Positions 10,690 to 23,135 of a stretch of DNA of 64,000 nt are shown here, piece by piece; positions within the stretch are counted from its first letter, which is position 1; the number at the start of each line of letters is the position of its first letter. The notes beneath the pieces are model-generated. The model was given only the letters and a program-made list of their open reading frames with translations. It did not search any database and was not told the DNA's origin. The stretch spans positions 41,131,501 through 41,195,500 of the forward strand of contig CM043698.1 of assembly GCA_023935145.1 (NCBI GenBank). The letters are read 5' to 3'. The stretch is from Bretschneidera sinensis (Eukaryota; Streptophyta; Magnoliopsida; Brassicales; Akaniaceae). The position numbers and the translations under genes were made by a program.

Positions 10690-13200
10690 TTAACACTTAG
10701 TGTATCGATTGGAATCCCACTAAGTGCTCCGCGTTTGTTTTCGCGTTGAGGCTTTTCTTTCTAGAGACTCGACTTATTCTCTCGAATCTTTCTAATTCGA
10801 GGTATATCCTTGGTGCTGAAACTTAGTGTTTGAATAAGAATCCCACTAAGTGTCGCATATATGTGCCCGAGTTGAGGCTTCTCGTTCTGGAGCCTCAACT
10901 TCTCTCAGGTCCTTGTGATCAGAGGTGTGTCCTCGATGCTGCCACTTAGTGTTTCGATGAGAATCCCACTAAGTGTTGCATATTTTTGCCTAAGCTAAGG
11001 CTTCTTGTTTGGAGGCTTAACTTCTCTCAGGCCCTTATGATCCGAAGCGTGTCCTCGGTGCTGACACTTAGTGTTTGGATGAGAATCCCACTAAGTATTG
11101 GATATCTATGCCCAAGTTAAGGCTTATCTTGGGTCCTTTTGATCTAAGATGTGTATTTGGTGCTAACACTTAGTGTTTGGACGAGAATCCCACTGAGTCT
11201 TACATATTTATGCTTGAGTTGAGACTTCTCTTTTTGAAGTCTCAATTTCTCTCGGGTCCTTGTGATTCGAGGCATGTCTCCGATGCTGACACTTAGTGTT
11301 TGGACGAGAATCCCACTAATTGTTGCATATTTGTGCCCAAGTTGAGGCTACTCTTTGTGAAGCCTCAACTTTTCTCAAGCCTTTGTGATTCGAGATGTGT
11401 CTTCGATGCTGACACTTAGTGTTTGGACGAGAATCCCACTAATTGTTGCATATTTGTGCCTAAGTTGAGGCTTCTCTTTTTGGAGCCTCAATTTCTCTTG
11501 GGCCCTTGTGATCTGAGGCGTGTCCTTGGTGCTGACACTTAGTGTTTGGATGAGAGTCCCATTAAGTGTTGCATATCTATGCCCGAGCTGAGGCTTTTCT
11601 TTTTGGAGCCTCAACTTTTCTCAAGTCCTTGTGATCCGATGGGTGTCTTAGGTGCTAACACTTAGTGTTTGGATAAGAATCCCACTAAGTGTTGCATATC
11701 TGTGCTTGAGTTGAGGCTTCTTTTTTTGGAGCCTCAACTTTTTTTAGGTCCTTATTATTCGAGGGGTGTCCTCGATGCTGACATTTAGTGTTTGGATAAG
11801 AATCCCACTAAGTGTTGCATATCTGTGCCTGAGTTGAGGCTTCTATTTTTTGGAGCCTCAACTTCTCTTGGGTCCTTGTGATCTGAGGCATGTTTTTGGT
11901 GTTGACACTTGGTGTTTGGATGAGAATCCCATTAAGTGTTGCATATTTGTGATTAAGTTGAGACTTCTCTTTTCGGAACCTCAACTTCTCTCGGGTCTTT
12001 ATGACTCGAGGCGTGTCTTTAGTGCTGACACTTAGTGTTTGGACGAGAATCCTACTAAGTGTTACATACTTTTGCCCGAGTTGAGGGTTCTCTTTGTGGA
12101 GCCTCAACTTCTTTCGGGTCCTTGTGATCTGAGGCATGTCCTTGGTGCTGACACTTAGTGTTTGGATGAGAATCCCGCTAAGTGTTGCATATCTGTACCT
12201 GAGTTGAGGTTTCTCTTTTTGGAGCCTCAACTTCTCTCGGGTCTTTGTGATCTGAGGCGTGTTTTTGGTATTGACATTTAGTGTTTGGACGAGAATCCCA
12301 CTAAGTGTTGCATATCTGTACTTGAGTTGAGACTTCTCTTTTTGGAGCGTCGACTTCTCTCGGGTCCTTGTGACCTGAGGTATGTCTTTGGTGCTGACAC
12401 TTAGTGTTTGGACGAGAATCCCACTAAGTGTTACATATTTGTGCCCTAGTTGAGGCTTCTTTTTGTGGAGCCTCAATTTCTCTCGGGTCCTTGTGATCTG
12501 AGGCGTGTCCTCAGTGCTGACACTTAGTGTTTGAATAAGAATCCCATTAAGTGTTGCATATATGTGCCCGAGTTGAGGCTTCTCTTTTTGGAGCCTCAAC
12601 TTCTCTCGGGTCCTTATGATCTGAGGCCTGTCTTCGTTGTTGACACTTAGTGTTTGGACAAGAATCCCACCAAGTGTTGCATATCTGTGCTCGAGTTAAG
12701 GCTTTTCTTTGTGGAGCCTCAACTTCTCTCAGGTCATTGTTATCTGAGGCGTGTCCTTGGTGCTGACACTTAGTGTTTGAATGAGAATCCCACTAAGTAT
12801 TGCATATCTGTGCCCGAGTTGAGGCTTCTCTTTTTGGACCTTCAACTTCTTTCGGGTCCTTATGATCTGAGGCGTGTCTTCGTTGCTGACACTTAGTGTT
12901 TGAACGAGAGTCCTACTAAGTGTTGCATATCTATGCCCGAGTTGAGGCTTCTCTTTGTGGAGCTTTAGCTTCCCTCGGGTTGTTGTTATCCGAGGCGTGT
13001 CCTCAATGCTGACACTTAGTGTTTGGATGAGAATCCCACTAAGTATTGTATATATGTGCCTGAGTTGAGGCTTCTCTTTTTGGAGCCTCAACTTCTCTCG
13101 GGTCCTTATGATCCGAGGCGTGTCTCGATGATGACACTTAGTGTTTGGATGAGAATCCCACTAAGCGTTGCAAATATTTGCCTGAGTTGAGGCTTTTCTT
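10690..13200. repeat. 123-bp tandem array, about 21 units
   Basis: The CTTAGTG landmark (with an occasional single change) occurs at 10696, 10822, 10944, 11067, 11169, 11292, 11415, 11538, 11661, 11784, 11908, 12031, 12154, 12277, 12400, 12523, 12646, 12769, 12892, 13015 and 13137. Spacing is 123 bp almost throughout; one unit (11067-11169) is 102 bp. Each unit contains three inverted-repeat pairs: CACTTAGTG with CACTAAGTG, GTTGAGGCT with AGCCTCAAC, and CTCGG with CCGAG. Since 123 is divisible by three, minus-strand frames stay open across units. The array probably belongs to the same large retroelement as the block before it. Confidence 0.9.
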
Positions 13201-13419
13201 TGTGGAACCCCAAGTTATCTTTGGGTCTTCTTTTCCCGAGTTAGAGTTTCCTTTGTGGAATCCCAAGCTTTTGGTGATTTGCCTCGGTCCTTGGTTATAG
13301 GGAAGTCCGAGGTGGGGGCCATTTTGGTCACTTCACTTTGATTCTCAGCTATGGAGGTCTTTCGAGGTCCTTGGTTATAAGGATTGTTTCACTTGACTTT
13401 GATGCTATTTGTTGCGTTT

Positions 13420-14280
13420 ACGCCACCATGTCGACAGATATACCTAAATTCGAGATTTCTTTATTCAATAAAAAAAATTACTTTGTGGTAGAGCACAGTT
13501 CAAGATCTTTTGGTGCAACAAGATCTTGATAAAGCTTTAGAGGAAAAAAAAAGCCAGAAATGGTGATTGATAGAAAGTGACAATTGATTCAAAGGAAGAC
13601 TGTGAGCAAAATTAGGTTGGTTCTTATTCCTGAGATCAAGTATAATATGTTGAAGGAAACTACACCTAAGGGTTTGTGGGATAAGCTTGAGAACATCTAT
13701 GCGTCAAAGTCTCTGACTAATAGATTGTGTCTCAAGATGGACTTGTACTTTCTAAAGATGGAAGAAAGTGCAAGTATTCATGATTACTTGAATGAATTTA
13801 CAAATTAGTGTCTTAATTGTTGAATACAAAAGAAACGTTGAAGGATGAAGAGAAGACATTGCTCTTGTTATCATCTTTGACAAAATCTTACAAACTATTG
13901 GTGCAAAAAAAAAAGGTGGGCAAGTCGAGATTGAGCTTAGATGATGCGACCGTGCTCATGCGTGAGAATGAGAGGTTGATGGGAAACGATAGTTTATCTA
14001 ATGGTAGTCAAGTGTTTGCTGTGGAGAGTTCTAATCAAGGGAGGAGTCAATGGAGAGTGAATAATGACTTAAGGTGGAGATATAAATTTAGGCCTAGAGA
14101 TGGCAGTGATAATGAATGCTTCTATTGTGGAGCGATAAGACACATACAATATTATTGTAAGGCCATGAAGGATGATTTAAAAGAGTCGAGATGGATGAGT
14201 GGGAAGAAGAGTGATAATGGAAAGAGTAGTAAAATTGTTAATATCATCGAGGGAAGTGATGAAGAAGTGGTGCTAGCTAT
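13420..14280 (+). pseudogene. Ty1/copia gag remnant
   Basis: From the ATG at 13429 (MSTDIPKFEISLFNKKNYF) the sequence reads as a copia gag with frameshifts near 13490 and 13810. Recognisable pieces are LLVQQDLDKAL, KGLWDKLENIYASKSLTNRL and SASIHDYLNEF. The last part holds a zinc knuckle, CFYCGAIRHIQYYC, which keeps the CX2CX4HX4C spacing. At least two in-frame stops and two frameshifts inactivate it. It is typical of Tork/Tnt1-like copia gag. No 5' LTR lies upstream; the repeat block ends just before it. Confidence 0.85.
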
Positions 14281-14778
14281 TTAGCACATTGAAGAAAAAA
14301 TTGATGAGTGTTTTATGGTGCTAGTTAATTCAGCATCCTACATTCACATATTCAATAAGAATAAGTACTTTGATTGTATGAAGAAACCTACCTATGTCAT
14401 AGTTACTATCACATGTGGGAAACACAAAGTAATTGATGGTGAAGGAAGCTTAAGGTTGAAGCTTCATGATGGAAGCGTGAAAACACTTGAGAAGCTAAAG
14501 CTTGCTTCCTCTCTCACTAAAAATATCGTATCTTTGGGGAGCTTGATAAGATGGAATACACATGGACTGCGGACAATGGAGAGATGCAAGTTCTTAATGG
14601 ATCAAATGTAGTGTCGAAGGCTACTATGAACAAGAATGGCTTATATGTGTTGGGTGAGAATGTTTTGATTGAAAAATTAGGTGGAGGAGACATGGAAGGA
14701 GCAAAAGGAAGAATTACATCAACTAAGAAGAGAGTTAGATTTGTTGATGAGGTGGAGAATTTGAGCCAAGATGGAGAT
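14281..14778 (+). pseudogene. Ty1/copia protease remnant and short tail
   Basis: The stretch ECFMVLVNSASYIHIFNKNKYF fits the copia protease active-site region, but the expected aspartate (DSGAS/DSGCS) reads as NSAS, so the catalytic residue is lost. LRLKLHDGSVKTL and SLTKNIVSLGSL fit the downstream protease region, and NGLYVLGENVL the end of the same region. A frameshift lies near 14560. The frame then runs into a short basic tail (TSTKKRVRFVDEVENL) and stops at 14784. Integrase, RT and RNase H are absent, so the element has lost almost all of pol. Confidence 0.75.
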
Positions 14779-15314
14779 TGTTAGGATTTTGGCTTAAATC
14801 CTCACATGGAAGAATTCTAATTGGTTTAGGAAAAGTTTAATTTCCTATTTTGTAGTTACTTAATCTAGTAGGAGTATAGTATTAATTTCCTATTGGATGG
14901 TTGCTTGTTCTAGTAGGATAAGGAGTAGTAGTAGTCTCTTATATTGTTATTTTCCTCGTAGTATTAGGAAAATATCTTCTATATAAAGTGGATCATAGAG
15001 AAGGTTTGAGACACACTTATAATTTCAATATACATTGTAAATCAGAGTGATTTGCAACTAGAGTTAGGTTGAGAGCTTTGACTGTATTGGAGATTTTGGG
15101 TAGTGAGAGTATAGCAATTTTGCTCTTCCTAAAGTTGTAATTGAAGATTAATAAAGTTATGAGTTTATTAGTGGATGTAGGCAAAGAGGTTTTTAAACCA
15201 TGTTAATTCTTGGTGTTTTTACTCTTTGTTTTTTTTTTTTTATATAATTGTTGTGGTTGTGTTTTTTGGTCTAAAATTTAAGTAAGTAGATTTTAAAAGT
15301 AAAATTCTAGCACA
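14779..15314 (+). repeat. 3' LTR of the copia derivative
   Basis: A purine-rich tract (AAGATGGAGAT) is followed at 14779 by TGTTAGGATTTTGGC, a usual copia LTR start. The segment contains TATATAAAG near 14981, a GTTGTAATTGAAGATTAATA stretch and the ACCATGTTAATTCTTGGTG region seen near Tork-type LTR ends. The right end, at ...GCACA (15314), was set by alignment to the related LTR at 51606-52184 and is approximate. Confidence 0.7.
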
Positions 15315-17450
15315 ATATATATATATACACACACAAACTTATTCAGATTTTGTTTTGAAGAACTTGCACCAAAGATCCACGAGATTTGGACTTTCTTGCA
15401 TTTGGGTTCATAAACAACGGATTTGATAATTTTAAACTTTTTAGTTGATTGCAATGTCACGTTTTCAACCATTTGGATGTCCCTCAACAATTTGTATAAA
15501 TTTCATCCTCAAATGCTAAATTTTATTACTTTCAATTTTTTCTACGGTAAAAGAAAATAAAAAAAATACATTTCTAATACTGAAATAATTTGCATTATTT
15601 TCCTCATGGTATGTTACATATCTTATATAAAAGAAATTATGTCCAAATTTCTTGTATTAGAACCATTTCATTGATGAATAGATATAGAAAAATTTACATT
15701 TTAATTAATTAAAAACTTGAGGATCATGTTCTTCGCTAAATTTGTAATATATGCTTCAGAGACTTAAATTCTAGGCATTCCTAGTTTTGGAATATAGTTG
15801 GTGCAATTCTCTCTTTTATTTATGGGATTTGAATTTTTTCAATTTGATAATGAAAATAAAATTAAGTTCATGATGAAATTGAATATCATATTATTAAATG
15901 TAGAATATTTAAATTCAAGTTTATCATAATAACATTTAATTTTACTATAAACTTAACCTTCATTTCAAATATAAAATAAAAAAAATTTCTATCTTTATTT
16001 TTCTTATGATATGTGTGAGATAACATGAGATTCTCCTTTATATCAATTTACATCTATATTTATCTCAAATTCACAAACCCCAAGAAGATAAATGGACTAA
16101 TTTTGGCTTTTTTCGCAAGACTCAATCCACGTGAATGGAATTTTTCGGATATATACATCTTTAACTCATTTTTTTAAGAAAAAAATTGCACACTTCCATT
16201 ATTTTCCTAACTATCTATACCCATATTTTTATTTTCAAAATTTCTCATCATATTTGAATAATTTAATGAAGGTTTTCCGCTTTCTTTTTTTCTTTTTCTT
16301 TTTTGTTGAGCCTGACCTATCAAAATTTCGATTACTCTTGAGAGCAAAACCTATTTCTTTTTATTTCTTGAAGGAATCATAAGATTAATTACTAGTTTTG
16401 TTTGTTTATTGTGGAGGTAATTACATATAATTAGGTCCATTAATTATTCATTTTTGTTCTATAGGAGTGGTGGTCAGATCAAAAGTTTAGTAGAAGTTCA
16501 AAAGTTCAACTTAATTACATCTTGGCATGATCACTTAAAGAGAGTAAATGATCAGTAAAAGTGATTAATTATAGTTAAATATAGAATGAAAAGAACAGAT
16601 CGAAAGCTTAGCCAGTGACAAGCGCACATAATTAATTTCTCAAGTAAAAAACCTGAAATATCTGAACATGTAGAAGTACAGTTTTTTAAAAACCACAAAT
16701 ATCACGGTAAACATGAAAAAAAAACCTCTTTATGAAAAAGAAAAAAAATTGTATAATTCAAGTTTATGAAAAATAATCGGTACAAGAATTTGTTTTGTTA
16801 TTAAATGATAAAAAAAATAATGAGCTAAAAACCCTTATACATATATATCTTTCATACGTTCGACTAAACAAAATTTTTTGCCTACGTTACCTTATCATTT
16901 CCCTCTCTTCAATGCAACGATCTTCTTTCAATGTCTAGTCTAAATAGAACAATATCCTTAACCATTTAAAAATACCCAAAAATGGCATTTTTGTAGTTTG
17001 TGCAAACAATAGGGCGTGAAACTGTGAATTGAATCCCCTAGGCCCTAGCCATAAATACTAGTGATGATAGAAATAATCCCCACGGAAATGTATGCTTCAA
17101 GACAGACTTTTAACGCAAAAATCTGTAACAGAAAATGACACCGCACTGCAACCTTTACCAGTCTATCACTCAAACCCTAAATCTTTGTTTTCATTTATTT
17201 CTTATTCTTTCAAAAAAAAAAAAAGATCCTTCTTTTTCTTTGAATTTAATTACAAGGATGCTTTTCTTCTACTTTCCTTTGTTTACCATAGCACCTTCAT
17301 CATTTCACTCTCACTAGCTCACACATACACTAAGAACTATAATAAAATTATGAAATAACAAAAATTGAAAAAATCCCACACACAAGTCTGTGAAAACTAG
17401 AAATTAAATCACACTCACTCTCACACGCCATGATTTCCTCCTCGTTATAG
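15315..17450. other. AT-rich intergenic region
   Basis: No gene or recognisable transposon is supported. The sequence is AT-rich with long T and A runs and short microsatellites. The part nearest 17450 is presumably the 3' flank of the zinc-finger gene. Confidence 0.5.
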
Positions 17451-18173
17451 TCATGATGGCGTTAACGGCCTGTTCCCTAGCCGAAGCTCAAGATCAAGCT
17501 CTTCCATGGCAGAATCTTTGCAGTTAATAGCATCATTGCTTATATTGTCAGTAGAAGCTGAGCCCGGTTTGGGTAATTTGCTAGAGTAATGGTGAGAAGA
17601 ATTTATCTCCGGTGGTGCTACCGAGAAATTCAACAAGTTGGGAGGAGAATAAGGTGAGATAGACAGAAGAGTAGAGGGTGAGTCAATAGTACACGCGTTC
17701 ATATTAGGGAAAACCCCACTAGGGTTAGGTAATTGGTAAAGGAAGCATAACCCACCATTCGTCGTGAATTCTTGAGTCGGGATTATGAGAGTAGATGAAG
17801 AATTGGATGAATTAATATTTGGATTGATTGATGAAGAAGCAGCAGAAGCTGAAGTTTGTGTTTGGTGAAGCCTAGCTCGGTCACGACGGTGCACATTCAT
17901 GTGACCACCTAGAGCTTGAGCCGACCGGAATTCCCTTCTACAAAAAGTGCAAGTATAAGACCTAGGTGGCCAAGTAGTTCCCATGATGTTACCTGTGTCT
18001 TGCTCAAAGGCCTTAACCTCCCACGAATCATCGTCGTCTTCCTGAGTAGCTTGCTTAGGGTTCCACATCCATGCGTGGGGGTTCGAGCTAAGGTTATTAG
18101 GTTGATTTTGATCTTGGGATTGAGATAAATTTTGGAGGTGGGTTAAGGAGAGAATGCCAAGCTCAGCAGCCAT
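17451..18173 (-). CDS. SUPERMAN-like C2H2-EAR zinc-finger transcription factor
   Basis: An uninterrupted 240-aa frame encodes a single plant C2H2 finger: C75, C78, H91 and H95 with spacing C-X2-C-X12-H-X3-H. The finger contains QALGGH, the plant-specific DNA-recognition helix motif, and is preceded by WPPRSYTC and followed by VHRRDRARL, a hallmark of the SUPERMAN / RABBIT EARS / ZFP10-11 group. The C-terminus has LDLELRL at 226-232, an EAR repression motif, so it is probably a nuclear transcriptional repressor in organ or cell development. An acidic run (EDDDD) lies near 45-49 and a Ser-rich linker after the finger. The lack of introns is usual for the family. The N-terminal WMWNPK segment differs from SUPERMAN itself, so the exact orthologue is not named. 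No defect is visible. Confidence 0.93.
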   Translation of the reverse strand: MAAELGILSLTHLQNLSQSQDQNQPNNLSSNPHAWMWNPKQATQEDDDDSWEVKAFEQDTGNIMGTTWPPRSYTCTFCRREFRSAQALGGHMNVHRRDRARLHQTQTSASAASSSINPNINSSNSSSTLIIPTQEFTTNGGLCFLYQLPNPSGVFPNMNACTIDSPSTLLSISPYSPPNLLNFSVAPPEINSSHHYSSKLPKPGSASTDNISNDAINCKDSAMEELDLELRLGNRPLTPS

Positions 18174-18232
18174 GGTACTTGTAATATTTAAGAAGATATA
18201 AGGTGATGATGTGGAATGAATTTGGGGGAAAA

Positions 18233-18242
18233 GATTTAAATA
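18233..18242 (-). promoter_or_regulatory. Candidate TATA box of the zinc-finger gene
   Basis: On the minus strand the sequence reads CTATTTAAAT about 60-70 bp upstream of the start codon at 18173. This position would leave a short 5' UTR of about 30-40 bases. It is the best TATA-like match in the first 100 bp upstream. Confidence 0.45.
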
Positions 18243-19645
18243 GGGAGATGGGCTAAAGGAGAGATGAAAACAAAATTAAACCCTAACACCGAGCGTATCA
18301 CCAAAATTTTGCAGCAAGTTCTTGGAATTTAGTATGATTGACATTATAATAATTTGCTTCACCCCCAACTAGCTGTCCTCTATATACTTTGGCTTCAACG
18401 CCAACTATTTATTGGTTCAAATATTTCTTTCATCTTCCTCCCCGTTCTAAACTAAATTATATATATAGATTAATTAGTACTACAAATAAAATTGATTTTA
18501 GCAGGTCTTATTATTTAGAGGTTTAATTGTTATAATTGAAGAGAACAATTTATTTTTATCCATGAAGACGAAAGGAGAAGAGGAAAACAAATAAAGAAAA
18601 AAAAATTAAAAAGGGTATTAATTTAGGAATAAAAGAAAGAGACCCAGCCATGTGGTTAATTGGAAGAATAACAAGAAATTCTTGCTTAGACCAGATTCAG
18701 AGAAAAATGTCTGGATTAGAGGCATCGCGCTCTATCTTATTTCAATTTTTTTTTAATCGTGCCATTGCCTCTCGTCCGAGCATTTTAGAATTTTTCAAAA
18801 ATAATATACATTGCCATTGAGTTCTAATTCATTGTATGCATTTTTTTGGAGTTGATGTGTGCATTCAGTTTTATATGCAATTATTATTATTATTATTTTT
18901 TTTTTTTTTGTGTTTCTTAATAGAATTCTAAGAAAAAACAAAACTTTTAACTCGTTGTGGAAGTTAGACATGCCAGCTATGGATTTAGAAATTGGTAGTG
19001 CTGGTGAAGTTTCTTGGGCTTGGCTCCATGCGAAGCAAGTTCTTACAATTGTGTATGTCCCTTTAGTTGTCTTGTATCGTTTAGACATGTTTTTTTTCTG
19101 GACTTAGTAAAAAGGGAAGGAATGGATGACTCTTTGCAATACTATTTCCAGCTAGAATCTGACAACAACACAATGACATTATTTTATCAAGAAAGTAAAC
19201 TGTATCACAGACAGCCTCGATCCTTTCTTTAATCGTGCAATATTGAACTTTATTTTGATTAACTTCATTAGAAATTTCGAAAAATAAAATAAAAAGAACT
19301 GCAATAATTAGTTGGCGTCAAGAAATGTCAGATAATTAATTCCTTAATTAAAACTAATTAAATTTAGAAATTAATTAGGATATATGGTTCTGCCATGACT
19401 GAATTGGCAATTGCTGTAATATTGAAAATCAGCTCCTTGATTAAATTGAAGAACAAAGCAAGATAAAGATAAACAAAGTTTTAAACAGGGAATTGGAGTG
19501 TTTGCAATACGATTTCCAGTTAGAATCTAACAATAATGATACTAATAATAACATCATTTTACCATCATCATCACGAAAAAGTAAAACTCTAATTTAGAGA
19601 CTGTCTCATCTCTTTAATCATGCGGTATTTAATTTTATTTGAATA
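18243..19645. other. AT-rich intergenic region upstream of the zinc-finger gene
   Basis: No coding sequence is supported. Short open frames near 18795-19230 show no domain. Two stretches, near 19125-19215 and 19495-19615, share a related sequence (TGCAATAC, TTTCCAG, TAGAATCT) and may be an old dispersed or duplicated segment. Confidence 0.4.
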
Positions 19646-19647
19646 GC

Positions 19648-20609
19648 TCCGTTTGGTATGACTTTAAGTATAGAATTCAATTCATTTCTAAATGAATTGA
19701 AATTCGAATTTATTTATAAATTCATTTGCAAATAAACTCAAATGAATTTTCATATTTGGTATAGTCTTACTTAAACCGTAGAACTGAAATAAATTTTATG
19801 TTTAGAATCAATAAGAATTCAGTTCATTTCATAAATTTTATTTAAATATCCTTAATATTATTATATGATTTTATATTATTTATCCTAGTGTCTTTCTTTT
19901 TTACTGGGTAAAGTAATCTTCAAAACATGTAAAATTTCACAAGGACTAAATTATAGTGTAATCATAGATGAAAACAAACCATAGATAGATGAAGCACGAT
20001 ATGATACAATCAAGGAACAAACTGAACAGTAAATGAGACTTGAAGCCACAGAACACACCAAGTAGTTAACACCAAGCCTGCAGCAGATTTAGTATAATAA
20101 TATAATAGATTGGGCATAATGAAGTAGATTAACGATAGTGCATGAGCAAAAATATATTTTTTTAAAAAGGAAATGCAACAAATTAATCATAGCATATAGA
20201 CACATGCTAAGAGAATTTTTGCGTTTTTAAGGTAGATCGATAAGCTAAACGCCAACCAAGAAATAGTATAAAAGCGAATGATCTAAAAATAGAATAATAA
20301 ATAACGATGGTAATTTTGAACACGACACGTGAACCCGACACGATATGACACGAAATAAAACGTGTTAGGGTTGAATATAATCGGGTTCGTGTCGTAATCG
20401 AGAAATATAATTTTGTTATTTTAAGTTTGTAAAGACTTATATGTAGAGTTCATTTGTAAATTCTATCAATTTTGATAGAATTTATATAAAGCTTACTTAA
20501 TTCCATTAGAATTCATTTATAAATGAGTTCTAGACTTTTATTGTTAAATCAAATATGAAGTCAGTTCATTTATAAATGAATTTTACATTTAATTAACAAA
20601 CCAAACACA
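19648..20609. mobile_element. MITE-like element with long imperfect TIRs
   Basis: The left end reads CCGTTTGGTATGACTTT and the right end, reverse-complemented, TTGTGTTTGGTTTGTTAA. Both are followed by ATTCATTTATAAATGAA-like sequence, giving an imperfect terminal inverted repeat over about 60 bp. No transposase is visible. A GC-richer island near 20310-20400 with repeated ACACGACACG/CGTGTCGT motifs lies inside. Target duplications are not clear, so the superfamily (PIF/Harbinger or hAT) is open. Confidence 0.4.
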
Positions 20610-22740
20610 ATAAACTATATAATTTAATTAAATCCCATAAAAATAAAACTATAAAATTCGTTTAAATCAAACAAACTGAATAAAACAAATTGAGATTTTC
20701 AATCAATCAAGTAAGCGTGTCTCCAAGGAACACGCAACTTAGATGTAGACTGTCATACAAAACTACTTAAGTACTCTTATAAAATTTGATTAATAACTTT
20801 GCTATTAAAATTCTCAATCTTGTTAGTTTCTTCTTGTCACTTCAATGAAGTCATTCTACAAAGAAACCATTCTTGATCGCTTTAATTTGAAGATTAATAT
20901 ACGCTTTTCTATACATAACATGACATAGCTTTTTTCGCCAGCGACTCGAACAAGAAACTTTAGTCTTAATTTTTCATAACCGGCTTGGATCTTTGCCACC
21001 AAGTTTCAAGACATTCGGGCTCTTAATTACAAGCTGTAATTAACCCACTTTTATGTCGACATTTTAATTAATTATACCATATCTAAGTAAAAGTGGAAAA
21101 TATTATATTAAGACTAGTGCATTGACTTTTAAGTAGTTAAATTGTCTCATATTTCTTAATTTATCACATTTAAGTTGTTGTGAGTAACAAGGTTTGTAAC
21201 AAATTCATTAATTAATTAAATAATATCAGTCACATTCATCATTGGATTATTGATCTAACCGTATGATGAAAGAATATCCTTTCATGGTCTCACCTATTTA
21301 TGCATTTATTTAAGTTGATAGGTCATATTATATAATCAATTAAGACAAATATAAAAACCACACACAAAAGATTAAAAGGAGAGGGTATAATCAATAACAT
21401 GTAGCCAGTTAAGGAAGCTGTGTGGAACCAACCTTTATCATATACTATAAATAAGATGAATGTCTTCATCATAACAAGTGATACATTTTTATTAATGCTT
21501 AATGAACATATTTTTCAATGGTAAATAGCACATCAAGGAATTTGATTGAGGAATAATACTAAATTTAATATTCAACTCATGATAAGATTCTTATCTCTTT
21601 GCATGCGTAAGCTATTGATGTATGCATTCCACGTGTATTCTTTTTTGCATGTAACTCTACAATTAAAAGTATGCAATTCTTTCAACAGAGCATGCAATCG
21701 ATCAAGTAATACATTCTAAAGAAGAATATAATTGAAAAAATGAACATATCCAAAAAGAAAAATTTTAATTGCAGGATTTTAAAAAGCATAAATAAAAATT
21801 TATTGATGAATTAAAACCATTTGGACTTCTCTTTGGTTACAGAAATCATGAGCAAAGATCAAAGCCATTCTAGATTAAGCACCCATAGCAGAACACATTA
21901 GCAACAGAACACACTTGTATCCCAAATTTCTACAATATTAAGCACTAGCTATAGTCTAATCATAACCATAATCTATCCCAAGCCAAAACAAATGAGCATC
22001 CCACAACCAGTATCAAGTACATCGCATTTAAATCACCAATAATATTAACTGTGATAATCAATCAACTCAATAACCAACCAGGTGCCACACAAAAAACAGA
22101 GACTCTTTCACCCTCAATCAAAAAATGAATTTCGCACAAAATTCAAGAAACACTTTTTCCCACAAAACATCAGAAAGATTGCTACTTTCGCACCAACAAT
22201 ATGCACAACACCACTTGTATAGCATCACCAAAAATAAGCTAGAATTTCTGCTCCCCTCAAATAGAACAAAACCTCTTCTGAAGCTAGGAGCCACCTGGGC
22301 TTCATTTCCTCAACTAACAGCTAAAGTTTTCATAGAAACTAACATATAAGCTTTTCATCAAACACCTACTCTGCAATATCACACACACACTTCATATCAC
22401 AACCATAGAGATAAGTAAATCAACCATCCTGCACGAAAACATAACCATACAGTGAAAAACAGATACTCCTCCATCAAACACCAAAAACTTATTATCAACA
22501 TATTAACCAATATAACCACTTAGTCATCAAATAGCACCACCCATTTTCGATCAACACAACAAAACCACTTCAGATTAACAAATCCAGACCTCTACTTACT
22601 ATAAAAAAATAAAACCATCACTCCTAGATTACGTAAGTGAAGTCTAGCCTGAGACATCACCCACTAATGAAGCCAAAACCACAAAAAAAATCTTTAAAAA
22701 AAATCTTGAAAGATCCCACCAACCTTTCTTGCACCAAAAC
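20610..22740. other. AT-rich intergenic region
   Basis: No gene, RNA or clear transposon is supported. From about 21830 the plus strand becomes poor in G and rich in A and C through about 24700, a strand-composition bias that coincides with the minus-strand LINE and may mark its untranslated 3' part. Confidence 0.4.
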
Positions 22741-23135
22741 AAATAAATTTATATTTTGGCTAAATTTACCTTATGTACTTCCGAGGCTCGCCACATCAAC
22801 TTGAACACCTTCATACACAACAAACGAGCATCAAACAGAACTAGTCCACCCCAAATCACACCACCTCTGATCACAAAACCTTAAAAACGAAATTAAAACA
22901 GAACCAGCTACCAGTTGGTAAAACAGTTGACACACTATTACTAATCCAAAAATCCTCGCCTAACTCAAACCCAATAAATCCCAATACTCTTATACCAGCA
23001 GACAATTTCTCCTCAGTATCTAAACTCCTTAATCCATAAAAAAAAACAAAAACACCAGATAATTAACCATTTTAGAACCTCTCCTAAACCAAGCAACCCA
23101 ATAAAACCTAATAAATCAAAATTCCTTTACCTTAT
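22741..23135 (-). other. Probable 3' flank or 3' UTR of the LINE
   Basis: This stretch lies just after the LINE stop codon in minus orientation and shares its G-poor plus-strand composition. No poly(A) tail in the LINE sense (a T run on plus) is seen, so the 3' end is not fixed. Confidence 0.3.

Noticed and set aside
11808..12599. 263-aa minus-strand open frame (repetitive)
   Set aside because: It is the 123-bp array read in a frame that stays open because the period is divisible by three; the 41-aa repeats have no domain character.
10331..13200. Repeat arrays considered as CRISPR
   Set aside because: Units are direct tandem repeats without unique spacers, in plant DNA.
17916..18128. Plus-strand open frame opposite the zinc-finger gene
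   Set aside because: Antisense shadow of a clear coding sequence.
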